Below, in pieces: positions 39,798 to 52,010 of a DNA stretch of 64,000 nucleotides. Made by a program: the position numbers and the translations under genes. The notes beneath the pieces were generated by a model that ran no database searches, was not told the origin of the DNA, and saw only the letters and a program-made list of their open reading frames with translations. The stretch's first letter is position 1. Each line of letters opens with the position of its first letter. The stretch is from Certhia americana. Taxonomy: Eukaryota; Chordata; Aves; Passeriformes; Certhiidae. Location: NCBI GenBank assembly GCA_018697195.1, contig JAGMWU010000035.1:1364001-1428000 (forward strand). The letters run 5' to 3'.

Positions 39798-40483
39798 CAA
39801 AAAGTTAATATTGCCGTTTTAGTGGCACCATGGTACAGGTGATGATTTTGTGCAGTGTAATATCACACGAGTGGAAGGAGCTACTTACTGAATGTGGATC
39901 TGTAAGCTTCAAAAGACACTGCTGTTAACACTGTGCTTAATTTAAGTATATCCAGATTTTGCTACAGACATTTTAATTTTTTCCTAAACTATACAGCTAA
40001 TTCAGTAATTTTCTTATATGGATTTCTTTTTGCATTATCATTGCTATTGCAAAACAATCTGGAGTCACGCTGAGAAATGAGGGAACCTGATTCTAATTCT
40101 GCCTTTACCAGTACAAGAATAATAAATAGTAAATGTTCACTGAGATTAATGTAATTACACTGTTGTTCCAGTCTCAGGGACTTTCCTATATTTTGGTATT
40201 GCACTTCTACAACAGCACCCTTAAGCAATGCTGGAAGATCAGCACAGCACCACACTACATTCCCTTCAACTTAAAATCCTCCACAATAAGGCTGTTCTAC
40301 CCTTTATGCTGAAAGAGAGGACGGAAAAAGAAAATTAAGAGGCCAAGAGGAAGGAACTGGTGTTAGAAATAATCAAAATAGTCAGCATAGCATAACAGAA
40401 TCATTTATCAGGAGCATAATTCTCCATGCCTCCTGTCTGATGTGGTCAACTATAGACATGCAAAATAAGTCCAGAAGACTACA

Positions 40484-40577
40484 ATTTTCAGATGGCAGAT
40501 ACTTATATATATAAATATCTATATTTATGTATTTATATATAAATATATATATATATAAGTATCTGCCATCTGAAAAT
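40484..40577. repeat. AT-rich inverted repeat (about 30-bp arms)
   Basis: The left arm begins ATTTTCAGATGGCAGATACT at 40484. Its reverse complement AGTATCTGCCATCTGAAAAT ends at 40577. With the adjoining TA bases the arms reach about 30 bp around an AT-rich loop of some 34 bp. It can form a long hairpin or cruciform. Confidence 0.92.
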
Positions 40578-40648
40578 AATATATATATAATATATATATT
40601 ATATATATATATAAACCTAAATATATATATATATTTAATATTAGGTTT
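40578..40648. repeat. TA microsatellite with a second inverted repeat
   Basis: TA-rich sequence joined directly to the preceding inverted repeat. Within it AAACCTAA (40613-40620) is mirrored by TTAGGTTT (40641-40648) around a TA-rich loop. Confidence 0.85.
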
Positions 40649-42194
40649 CATATATTTAGATTTTGTAGGGCTTAATTAGCACTTCCAGTTAATTCCAGCT
40701 GCTGATTACAATACAAATAGTTGTATTGTACTGTAGCAATCCCATTTTGTAAAGAACAAAATGGCATGGATTAAACAACGATAGTATATAAAATATTAAA
40801 GTGTACTTCCAGTGTAAAATAATTACTCTACCAATTATTATAATGTTTAAAAACTGTATTCAAATAGGTTTCACCCACTTGGGATTTCCTTCTGCAGTTG
40901 GCAAGCCAATGACTGATATAAATGCCTTAGATAAGCATCACAAAATTATGAAAAAAATATATTTTTGCTTAAGTTTATTTAAACAAATTTATTTTACTTC
41001 CCTGCCATTTCCTGTCTATAAATATACAGAAAATTAAAATTACATAAAGTATGTGAATACTTAACTACTTTTTGCTTAACCTATATGCACAAAACACATC
41101 ATAAACATGGGATTATCAAAATTGCCTCCCTAAAATTTGAAAAATATATGCATTAAGTGAAAAGAAATAAAGTACAAAAAACACAGAAAGCCAAATATGC
41201 TGTAAGAATTTTAAGTTCAGGTTGCTCTGCCTAGGAATTGAAAGAGGAATTATTATTTAATTATAGCTGGACAGCCAAAAAACAAGAACAGTTTTGCAAC
41301 ACCAAATGAGTGTTGCTGACCCAAAATGAGTTAGTTTGTGCAGGGAATTGTTGACCACAGAAAGTGCTCATGCAAACACTTGGCAAATATGGAAGGTGAA
41401 GATTTGCCTTTAGCACCCAGGTTCCAGTGGTGTCAAGCCGTGTACTCACACTGCTGATGTCTACACTACCACGACCCTGGGCTGCAACCCACCCAAGGTG
41501 GGCACACAGCTAATACATCCAAAAATACATCCAAGTCCTGTGCTATCCCAATTCGCTGTGAAAATTTATCCACATAAGTATTTTGGTAAGGTAAGCCCTC
41601 GGATGGTCCAGGCACTCAGCACATTTCAGTAGGACGTACTGCTACTGACACAAAGCTATTTAACTGCATCAGGGCACAACCTCTTTAATCCTGCTTTAAA
41701 GACTGTCCGTTTAAATACTTTTTCTTTTAATGAAATATTTACTGGATGGTAATATGTTAAATTGTAGACTATAGTAATCTCATTAAAAAAAGATATGACA
41801 GTACAGTAAATGCCATTAAGCAGTAATAGACAGTTAGCTTACACTTCAGAATATTTTACTGCTACGGCTGAGTGTTAAATTACATTGGGGTGGGGTGCCT
41901 CCTTTCTAATTCCAAATTACAAACTTGAAATAACTAATATCCTATTACTAAAAAAGAATAAAATCCACAAAGCCCCAAATGTTATAAAAAGGATTCCCTA
42001 TTCTAATTATAAATAAAAAATATTCCATGACGATTTGTACGCACTGTGGAAGGGGAAAATGTCACTTGGAAGTGAATCGTAACAATACAGATTTTTTAAA
42101 GAAGAAAAGCTTTATGGAGCTATGAATACAGAACTATGAATAGAAAGATGAAAACAAAGCATACAGAGAAAAAAGAGGTGTAGGTACATTATAC

Positions 42195-42213
42195 TATATA
42201 TATATATATATAT
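42195..42213. repeat. TA dinucleotide repeat
   Basis: About nine TA units in a row. Confidence 0.9.
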
Positions 42214-45200
42214 GTACAAGAACTTTCAGCTTTAGCAGTGTGGTGTTTTTCATTGCTGCCTCAGTCACCGGATTGTTGTCAAACCACACTTTAACCTAAA
42301 TCATGCAATCAAAGGGGGATGCACACCCTGTCAGTAGGATGCTGCAAAGAACACATACACTGAACTCACTTCCTTTTGTTCAAAGATACATAAAATGAAA
42401 CATTAATCAAATATAAACATCAAAGGATGACACAGAAAAAGGGTTTTAAAATGAATGTAAGCACTGTAATAATTAAGAATCCTCATTAACCCAGAAAACG
42501 GCAATATAAATTTAGCAATGAACTTTTGAAACATTCTGTCCCTAAACATAAATGCAAAGAAAACACTGAAGTTCTACCCTTATAAAAATGTTCATCTTAC
42601 AAAAGTACACACGCCTGTGATTATTTCCACCATAACCAGATAAAAAAAAGTTATCTTCATTAATCCTTCCACTTTTCTTTCTAAATTAATAATGTTCCTT
42701 AACCAAAAGTAACTCTATCCGTATTTTATGGACTCCTATTTATCAAAATGAAGTATTGCTCAACTTCTCTCTTTTGTTTCAGAGCTGACCTGATGGACTG
42801 AACATATGAGGTAGAAACATGTAAGTTTAGAATCCTTTCCATTTGACTTGCATGATATCAAAGCAGTCATTAAATTTCTCTTCAAGTTTCTTTTACAGTG
42901 TGCAAGACAGATAAACATAATTTTTTACGTTCTATATCCTTGTAAGCTGCTGTTACAAAATATCATAAAACCCTATACAAGGCTCTGCATTTATTGCAGT
43001 ATTTTGCAGTATTGACATGAACAATTCTCACAGTACTTTTGCTTTTGTTTAGGGGACCTCTTATTCAAGTCCCCAACCGAATTTACTCAGTAGCATAAAG
43101 ACAAATAGGCCACACAGAGATTAAGAAGAAAGGAAAAGCAAGAATTTTACACAATGTAGGATTCACTGTGAAAATTATTAGGAAGTCATGACTGTACCAA
43201 GGCAGATTAAATGATCTGTCTTTATCTCAGCCTCTTTTTGTGTGTTAGAGATGCTTCACCTTTATGGAGTGTTTTAAAAATAGAAGTCAGTTGTGTACTG
43301 CTTGTACATTATCTTCAGTAGTAAATATTGTTGAACTATTGTGAAATGAAAGCACCAAAAAAACATAAGACCAAACTTAGTAAAAACAACAAGTTACATA
43401 AAAAAAGAAAAACTTCAGCTCACTGTGTTCTTCTTTATTAAAGTATGTCATGTATTTTATCTTTGCAAGAGTTTGATGAGTTTTTGCAAGTAAAATTCTG
43501 TTTCCTCTATACTTGCTAATAGTCATGAGAATCTGTAGTTTGCACCTTCCCATTAAAAATGTATTGTATTTTTTGAAATTATTCACCCCGCCTTTTATCC
43601 AGATCATGTCTTTGAAAGGAGGAAGTAGATAATAAATGGAATAATTCATGATTTCCCATTAAATATGAAACTTTCTTTTGCAGAGTTTAGAAAATGAAGT
43701 TCTACATAATGTACAGAAGTTGATTAGAACTTTTTTTAACCTTTTCAAGAAAAATCTTTCACATTACACAAATGCACAAAGAAGTTTCTTTAGGAAAGGC
43801 AAACCATTTGCTTCCTACACAGTTCTGTTCCTCAGATCAGTGCTTAATTACACTAAATAATATGCTTATCAGGCCCAAAATTCACAGAGAACATTCATCT
43901 GACCAAAAAGAATGTGTGCCTCTAAGTTCTAAAATCTCTTTTTGAAAGTTGTTTAATAAACATTGAATCCTGGTCATGGCAAGCGAGATTGTTAGGAATT
44001 ATTCAGTCTGAAAAAAATACATATTTAAATAATATTGTGAAAGGAATTTAAAATTTATCATCTAGCTCACTAAGTGACTTGTGTCATCTCCCTTTCTACA
44101 ACCAGCAGGGAGTTTGGGACAGAGTGCCTTAATTTAAAATTTCTTTTGCCATGAAAGGATAAATTTCTTTGGTTCTGATTCACCCTCTTGCATAGTTTTT
44201 AGTATCTAAAAGTGAAGAAATACCCTCATAAAATGCAAATGAGTTGACACAACATTCCACCAGTTTTCAACCAGAGTAATGTGAACAAAGAGGGCCAAAA
44301 GGTGCTTACAGGTCCTGTCCAAAGACTGACACCAGGAGAAACAGCAAAGTCTTGCTAGAACTGAACATGAAAGGGAAAGAAGTTCACTTCTTTCTCTGTT
44401 TGCTGCTATGTCCTTGAGCTTGCCTCCCTCTCTCTGTCCCCACAGTGTTGTACACAGAAGAAATGGAAGCAGCTCACAGCAGTGCATCACTGGAACCAAA
44501 CACTGTGCAATCAAGGGCTGAAATACAAGGCAAAAGCAGAATCTGCACCTACACATCATCTGTCTGCATCCCAAATTGCCTTTTGCAAGCTTGCCAGTAA
44601 TAGCAGGTGCACGTCCTTTTGTCTTGTCTCAATCCCATACCATCAAGATATTTTTCCTTACCTTTATTTTTGGTAGTGCCCCTCTTCTCTCCCTTGAGAA
44701 TCTCACTTAACACAGAAATGGTTGAATCCACCCAACAACCCAAAGTCCCCAGGACTAAACTAAGCACCTTCAAATTGGGAAGCCCCAGTAAAGATTTCAG
44801 GTAGTAAAAAAAGAAAACATGGCAATATGATGCCAGTGAAAAAGAGATCCCCATCTATTTTTTGAGTAACCTAAGAAGTCACCTTACTAATTTATGTGGT
44901 AGAGGTGACAGCTACTAAAACTATGGTTTTAATCAAAACCCCAAACAGCTCTTTGTGTTCAGCTCCCTTAAAGCATTGGTCCATCAATGAAAGAGACCAA
45001 TATACAGACAAATAGAGAAGCAAATAAACCAAAAACTGAGAACTGAAACTCACATGATTTAAACAACTTATAAACAGATGAGAAGGTCTGAAGAAGTCCA
45101 GTCTAATAGTAGGGCTTACTAGTCAATCATGGCTATGATGAAAATACAAACCAAAACACTCTTCATAGACTCTTCTCTCCATCAGCCCACAAATCCCATT

Positions 45201-45235
45201 TTTCTCCCTCAGTGAACTCTCCAGATAATCCTGGC

Positions 45236-45282
45236 CTCCCTCTTTACTCCTGGCAAGAACATTTCTCCCTCTTTACTCCTGG
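45236..45282. repeat. Spaced 18-bp direct repeat
   Basis: CTCCCTCTTTACTCCTGG occurs at 45236-45253 and again at 45265-45282, a 29-bp period. The 11-bp spacer is not itself repeated within the pair. Confidence 0.92.
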
Positions 45283-46825
45283 ACAACAGATTTGTCTGGG
45301 TATTCAGAGATCACTGGTAGAATATATATGGATGTAGGAAAGAAATATTTTTTTTCCACAAACTCCTCTAACACTTAATCCCTCAAAAATTTTCCCACAT
45401 CTTTCATCCTTAACTCTACCTAGCTGATGCTGACATTGAAAAGAGCAGAAACTTGGAAAGTGGAGAGGGTAGTAAATAATTTGTCTCTGACTGAAGAATG
45501 GAAAAATAAGCTTTTATCTGATGGCACCAACAGAAGTTTTAAAATGGATGCTACTTGGCTTGGATGGTCACTTCTGTTCTGCATCTGAGAGCTTCCTGTA
45601 AAAATGCTGCCTCAGGAATGAGTCTCTAAGACCTCTACCTCATCCTTTTTATAGCTTTCAAAATTCCATAGTTCTGCAGTGTGGGATTGAGTGGTAAATT
45701 ATGTGTCTACATCTGAGCTCGTCACCCTACGATCTCTCTATAAGCAATGGAGAGAAACAGGTGCTTCAAAAGTATCATTCACCTTATCCTAAAGCACTTG
45801 TCTGGACCCTGAAAGATGGAGCTTAACTAATCATATGGTTGGGGTTATTAACCTCGATCAGTTAAACTTGGGTGAAAGCCCCTCTGCTCTTTTTGCAGGG
45901 AGTGTACAGAAGCTGTACTTCAGTATATTCACCACTCATCACTGCTAGAGCAGAAATTTTTATCTTCCATTTTGCAGTCAACAATGTGAAAAGCAGTTTA
46001 ATGATTCACCTTCCCAGTATTGGCACAGAGGGCCAACAACTACTCCGGGGGACACAGCACACCTGAGAATTAAAGCCTTTGCCTTTTTCTGTTTCAGCTA
46101 ATCCTAAAGTGGGCCAGCCATTGGAGAATTCTAAGGAGAACATCCCACTGTATCTCAAGAGCATCTGACAGAATGTGTAAAATAGAATGTTGTCTCCTGC
46201 CTGAAAAAAACTAATCTCAAGCCTGTCTTTACTGACACAGATTTATCAAGCAAGCTTTCCATAACACACTGATCCACCACTCATGAAACAGGAAACACAA
46301 ATACAAATTTTCTGCGTACGCAGGTAAACCTTTACCATCTCTATAATAATTTGGATTTCATTTGCCCACCAGAGTCTTGAGAACAGTAGAACTCCATTAT
46401 CCAACTCAAATGTATTTAAAATACATGTAGCAAATTCCCTAATGTAATTATTTTACAGCTAAGCAAAGCTATTCCTCTCGTCAAATATTGCTCTCAAATG
46501 ATTTTATCAAATATATTTCAAAGTTTCTTTCTAGTCTTCAACTCTTTTTTGGTGACGTGGTCCTCTTTTGACAGGTTTCATTTGTATGAAAAGGAGAGAA
46601 CTGTTACTTGATCTTTCTGGCCCTGACAAAAAGATCAGGAGACAAGAACCACAGTATCAAATTCTGGCCCATTTTAGGCTCTAAACTAGTCTGAAGATCC
46701 AATCCTGGAATCAATCTCTTGATGAAAAATGCTTTACTTCACAGTTCATCGTGAACTTCTTGACTCTTAGTTCAGGCATATGAACTATTTTTAATTTTTA
46801 CTGCAATCTGATTTCGAGCTGTTAA

Positions 46826-46840
46826 TGACTCGGTGAGTCA
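46826..46840. promoter_or_regulatory. Paired AP-1-like half sites (candidate)
   Basis: TGACTCGGTGAGTCA contains a full AP-1 core TGAGTCA and a mirrored TGACTC. A core this short is expected by chance in 64 kb; only the symmetrical pairing is unusual. Confidence 0.2.
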
Positions 46841-49108
46841 CTAAGAACAGAAAGTATTAAGGAAAGCACACAGAAGGCCACGGGAGTCAGCCAATCTCCT
46901 CATAAAAAAACCTTATTCTGTGGCAAGAAAGCACTCACATTCTGCATTAATGAACTTTCACTTTTTTTTTCCATGTCCAGATCCTTGCACCATATTCACT
47001 TATTTCAAGTTAAAGTGTTGGAGAAGGAAGCACAACAAAATCAATGAAAAACCAAAGCAATATCCTGTTTTAATGTAATTAAAGTACTATCTTTCTTAAG
47101 CACTAATTTTTCTCCCTCATCTATCATATCAACCTGGAACAAAAAAATTATTACAAAGAAAAAAAATGAAAAACATCTCCTCATTTTTCCACAGGAAAAA
47201 AAAAAGATTATATCATGGACACACTTAATGGAATTCTTCTCTTTTGCTGAAGTTTGGAACACAGGACAATATTTTACAATACAAGTATAAGTGCAACCTT
47301 TTTCCTTCAATAGTTCACTCAATTTTAAGGAATATTATGGAGGATAGAATTTTAGGGAAAAATTTTAAAGAATATTGCTTTTTTTCCATAAATGTGATAC
47401 TACCTATACACTCCTTTATTTAGAAGATAATAAATTTGTTGTTTGCCTAATGTACACTTAAAAAAATTAGTGTTTAATATTAACCAGGAGTGTGGCTACA
47501 AGAATTTGTCTTGATGAAATAATCACTGGAATATTAAGTTAACCTCCAAACTAAACAGAAGTACAGATATTTATATCTCAGAGGAAGGAAATTCAGTCCT
47601 TTTATAAAGAAGTGTAATAATCTGCTTCTGGAATGGAAACAATATTGTAAAACTACACAGCATATCACAAGCCATCTCTCATATTTTTAAAATAATAACA
47701 CCCGTTGCCTGCTGAGACATACCAAACATTACACTGATTTCAGTAAGATCATTTACAGACATGGTATTGCCTTACTTAATAAATTTGTTTTAGATTACAT
47801 TTGATGCATTTAGTTTTTTCTAACTGGATTAGCATAGTACTAATGTAACTGTGTAGTTAGTTACCTTTTGTTTGCTCTCAAATGATTTTATCAAGGTTAC
47901 ATAAATTATATATATAGAGAGAAATTTTGTAACTGCTGATTTAATATCAAAAGCTAAAACTCCGAGAAGAATTAAATGCACAGAACATGCATGTAACCTT
48001 TTAAAATAGGTACTTTAAAAATCTCCATAGAAATAAACCTGAATACATATGATATTTCAGTTCAATCTTCTAAGAGGCTTTGGTAATTTTGGAAAAACAG
48101 CCTCTTACAAAACTGTAAGGGAACTCCACTTTGTGTAGGTATTGCAGAACAGATGATAAAATTCTTAATTCATTGTGGATGTCCTTGCTGGTTTCCTTTT
48201 CCACAATGTTCAGACTCACGGTTTGGATATAAAAACATCATTTAGGAGGATTTTTTTGCATTTTTTTTTGTTTGTTTGTAAAATGCACTTCAAAGCCCCA
48301 AGGCCTTCCTAAAATAGCAGCGACTTCCTGTGTAATCACCTCAGAGAGAACACTTGTGTTCCTGGCATGGTGTGTGGAAATCCACTGGTGCTGAGGACTG
48401 AAACAGCTCCCTGGGAAGGCAACTCAGCCTGTGACAATTGTTGGAGTGTAATGAGCAGAGCACTCAGTTCCACACCTGGCATGGGACCAAGGTGGACAGT
48501 AAGGGAAGGTGCTTACTTCTGTGCTTGCCCCCTGAGGTCTGATACTTCTTGTGATTTTCTAGATTTCAACACGGAAGTTTTTAGGGGAACTTTGCAGGCA
48601 CATTCTTAGGCTAGGAAGGAGAAAAAAAGCATTTTTTTTCAAGAAACTAGCTGGTGGAATTCCTATCTCACTGATAGAATGTTTTCATGCTGCAAGGGTG
48701 ATCTTGCAATATTCATTGTTAAGGAGCCTAGAGCCCTTGTATATGCATCCTTTTATTATTTAAATATTGAAATAAATAAGTCAGCTCACTTAAGCAACCA
48801 GCAATCCAGTTTGTTAGAATTCTTTCATTAATTTTGATGATGCTGAACCCCAGATCTGTTAAAAGACTCCAGAAGAATAAGTCAGTCATAGTCTCTTGTA
48901 ACTTCTAAATGTAAATACCTCAGCTCTAAGAAATCAAAAGTTATCTAGATTTCTTTCATTCACTGAGTTTTTAAATAACTAATGGGGTATTAAATGCTTC
49001 ACCACAGAAGTCAGCGTTTGGGTTTGGCTAAATAGTAATTCAAAATTACAAGAACATGTATGTCAGTACACTAAGCTTCCACCCCAAAGGAGGTATTTCA
49101 CAAAGGCT

Positions 49109-49141
49109 AAAAAAAAAAAAAAAAAAAAAAAGAGAGAGAGA
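49109..49141 (+). repeat. Poly(A) run followed by AG repeat
   Basis: Twenty-three A followed by about five AG units. It lies about 310 bp downstream of TTC29 exon 2 in the sense of transcription. Confidence 0.93.
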
Positions 49142-49450
49142 AGGGGAAAGGAAATAAAAAGGCAGCACAATATATAATAATTACTGACACAATCTTAACA
49201 ATAATGTTACAAATCTGATCTAATTGGTAAATATACAAATTAATAAAACCAAGGAGATAAATGCTTTGATATATTTAACATCAGGAGAAATGAAACATCA
49301 TTATTTAATATCAACTTCAATTTTTAAATGCCAAGTTCCACTGTAAAGGGTAGGTCCTAGGGAACTTTAAATTTAAATTACTATGATGACTAGAAACAAA
49401 GGAAACAATAAACTTATGGATGTTAAAATGCCTCAAAAAAGCCAACTTAC

Positions 49451-49534
49451 GCAGCAGCTTCTTCTTTTGACACCCCTTTGATATTCTTCGCCAAATAATC
49501 ATCTATGGCATCTTTGTCTTTGATCAAATGAATC
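49451..49534 (-). CDS. TTC29: TTC29 coding exon 2
   Basis: An 84-bp exon, phase 2 at both ends, after an AAATTTAG acceptor and before a GTAAGT donor. Together with the split codons it encodes residues 31-59, including HLIKDKDAIDDYL and KGVSKEEAAA. This matches the mammalian TTC29 segment with LIKEKD, IDHYL and KGLSKEE, and is the first clearly conserved part of the protein. It is acidic/basic, probably helical, and lies before the TPR array; its exact role is not known to me. Joining to the next exon restores the conserved [10 protein letters not shown] junction, which supports both borders. Its length is a multiple of three, so skipping would remove 28 residues without a frameshift. Confidence 0.93.
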
Positions 49535-51913
49535 CTAAATTTAAATGAAAAAAATTAAAAGAAACACTGTAAGGTGCTAACATCGACTTCTGCAGCATGT
49601 ATAATATATTATCATTGCCACGTAGAGCTAAACACTGAAATATTGACAAAGTAATATATCAGACATTCTATAAGCACATACAAATATCTTTTTAATTTTT
49701 CGGTCTGTAGCTAGTTCAAGTCTTTATTTCTGAAAGAAAACAGAGGTGGTATTAGCTTTCAGGGATCTGGTTATCTGATATTTCTGTCTAGACTAGAAGA
49801 AATTGTGTATTAGCTAAATCAGTAATAATTGATTAAGCTATCCATTTTTAAACTGTTTCCTAAATCAGAACTGTTACATTTTCTATTATCAATATGGACC
49901 AACAGGTCAAATCTATTCCATATTTAGCTTCTTCAAAATTAAAAACAAAGGCAAATCAAGAAAAGAATTCCCAAATCCAACTCAGAATATTTTCCTTGGT
50001 GCAATGCAGTCTTTTAATACTGGCTTTCCACAGTTTGAGCAGCACAGTGCAAAAGGTGCTCTGCTGAGGGGATAATCTGAAGGTCATTAAAATAAAGAGC
50101 AAATTTCAGGATGCATGGATTTGAGTTTAAAATTTGAACTGTGCACCATTTTACCTTTCACTTCAGCCACCATATCTTTGCATCTCCACTCTGACACACA
50201 TGAGATGCCTAGAAAGGGTAATATGTGCTTACTGACCATAAGGTATACATAAACAGAATCTGATATCCCAACGGTAGAGAACATTATCTTTATAAAAGTA
50301 ATGTGAATTTCTTTTTGTTCTGAGAAAGAGCAAAAGATTGTCTGGTTAATCACTCAAAGATAAAAGAAATTCAGCATTAGTGTTCCACATAAATCCATTA
50401 CTTTGCTCTTTCTCTGTCTGTATTACACTGCTGTCTTTCATTACAGTGATGAGAGTAACTCTTTTCATAATGTTAGCTAATATAAGCGTCACGCTCCTTA
50501 TTGCTCTGAGAATACCAGAGACACTTCACAAAGTTCATTTAAATGAAAACAAAATAGCTAAGCAAAGCAGAGATATTTTGACATATCTGTATTTAAAACA
50601 ATGTAACAGTGAAAACTTCCCTCACAAATAAGTGCCTTTAAATTTGTTCCAGAATTCACTGCTGCTGAGAGGCACTAGTAGAGGCTTGTGCTTCGAGGCT
50701 GCACTTAACACAATCCCTAGGAGCTGCTGCTGATCTGGCTAAATGTACACCTTATGGATATAGCCATGAAAATTCACTTATAATCAACACCAAAATGCAT
50801 TCAATATCAAAATTTTTACAGCAGAATAATCGAAGTTTCGGAAGATCTTTGGAAGAAGGGAGAGAAAGTCAAAACCTCAAACTGAAACAGTGAACTACAA
50901 CAGGCAAATTCCTATCAGCTTGCTGCAATTTAATCCACACTGCAATTAAAAAGCATCTTAAAATGAAACAAAGGAAAGCCCAATGTTTTTCCATTGTCTT
51001 TACAAAGGTATCTTAATAAATAATTTTTTTAAAAATCAGGGGGAAAGCCCTTAGAATTATATACAATTTAAAATGCCACCAGCCTTATAGACAAAGTATG
51101 AATTTCTGACTTCTGATTGGTAACACTTTCAAACTTGAAGAAAACTACAGCCAAGGGAAGAAAAACCATACGCAAAAACTTGCAAACTAATTACTGTTTA
51201 CATAAGTTCTGTAATAACCTGTATTGGACTGATGTAACTATGGCCATCCATCATAAAGAGTTGAACTTACTAAAAAAGACAAATACTGATCTCACCCAGG
51301 CTGTTATTATCAATGATGCTAAAGTAGCAAAAATGCAGAAAAGAGGGGCAGGTGATAGGAAAAAATACACTAGGAAATTCCATCAACTCAAGGAAATCAT
51401 TATGGCTTCCTATATGCAGTGAGAATTAAAACCATTAATTAATTAATTAATCAGTGTGAAGAAAAGAGACTCTGACTTGGAATGGACATTGTTTCTTTTT
51501 ACACAATTGAGATGAGGATGGCATTTGCTAAAAGACACTGTTTCTTTTCTTTCAGAGGTTGTCACTTGCCTTTTCCAAGCTGCTTTATCCTTATTTCTCT
51601 GGTGTTTCCATAATGACTCATAGTACTTCATGAAGTATATAAAAAGAGTCCACTTCACCTGTAGGCTGGCTCCAATTTAATTTTAAATCACTCAGTTATT
51701 AATGAGACGTCCATTTTAATCCAATGGACACCTTCTTTTCTTTTTTTTCTTTTTCTCTTTTAATTGTGGAGTTTTCCTAACAGAGAATTTCATTGCCTAT
51801 GATTTTTGTAGTTTTAAATATTGCGAAAGAGCAAAGGTAATTTGTCACCTTGGCACAGCTGACTGAAGCTGCTCACAGCAAAAATGATGCTTTGAAAGAG
51901 AAGAGGTACCTAC
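49535..51913 (-). other. TTC29 intron between exons 1 and 2
   Basis: A 2.4-kb intron with no recognisable interspersed repeat. It holds an ATTA simple repeat at 51434-51451 and a pyrimidine-rich stretch near 51733-51762. Confidence 0.85.
51434..51451. repeat. ATTA tetranucleotide repeat
   Basis: Four and a half ATTA units in the intron between exons 1 and 2. Confidence 0.85.
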
Positions 51914-52010
51914 CTTGCAAAGTCTAATGGGGGGCAAAGAGGCTGCTCTATGAACTTGGGATGTTCCCCTGGGCTTTGGAGGACCGCTTGAGGCAACACG
52001 TTCATTTTAA
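51914..52010 (-). CDS. TTC29: TTC29 coding exon 1 (start codon exon)
   Basis: This exon begins five bases before the ATG (first base 52005). It follows a very good acceptor: a T-rich tract built on repeated GTTT and ending TTTTAG. It is therefore a second exon, with the rest of the 5'UTR upstream. The ATG has A at -3 and G is absent at +4. It encodes 30 residues plus two bases of the next codon, beginning MNVLPQAVLQSP, and ends at a CAAG|GTAGGT donor. The proline-rich start resembles mammalian TTC29 in length and character, but this stretch is weakly conserved and precedes the TPR domain. The start is chosen because it is the first ATG after the acceptor and continues in frame through the splice into the conserved next exon. 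Confidence 0.85.

Larger units (their letters stand above)
35919..49450 (-). other. TTC29 intron between exons 2 and 3
   Basis: A 13.5-kb intron. It holds AT-rich microsatellites and inverted repeats (36331-36420, 40484-40648, 42195-42213), a CR1 tail (38747-38790), an isolated GC-rich patch (38930-39245), a TAAA-type repeat (39741-39797), a spaced 18-bp duplication (45236-45282) and a long A run (49109-49131). No supported gene. Confidence 0.85.

Noticed and set aside
40382..40651. Open frame rich in Y and I, minus strand
   Set aside because: It is a translation of the TA microsatellite and inverted repeat.
44206..44574. 122-codon cysteine-rich open frame, minus strand
   Set aside because: Same strand as TTC29, but it matches no part of it, lacks good splice borders in phase, and lies between exons that already join perfectly.
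51117..51422. Lysine-rich 101-codon open frame, plus strand
   Set aside because: The lysine richness follows from A-rich DNA. No recognisable domain, no splice or promoter context, and it lies in a TTC29 intron.
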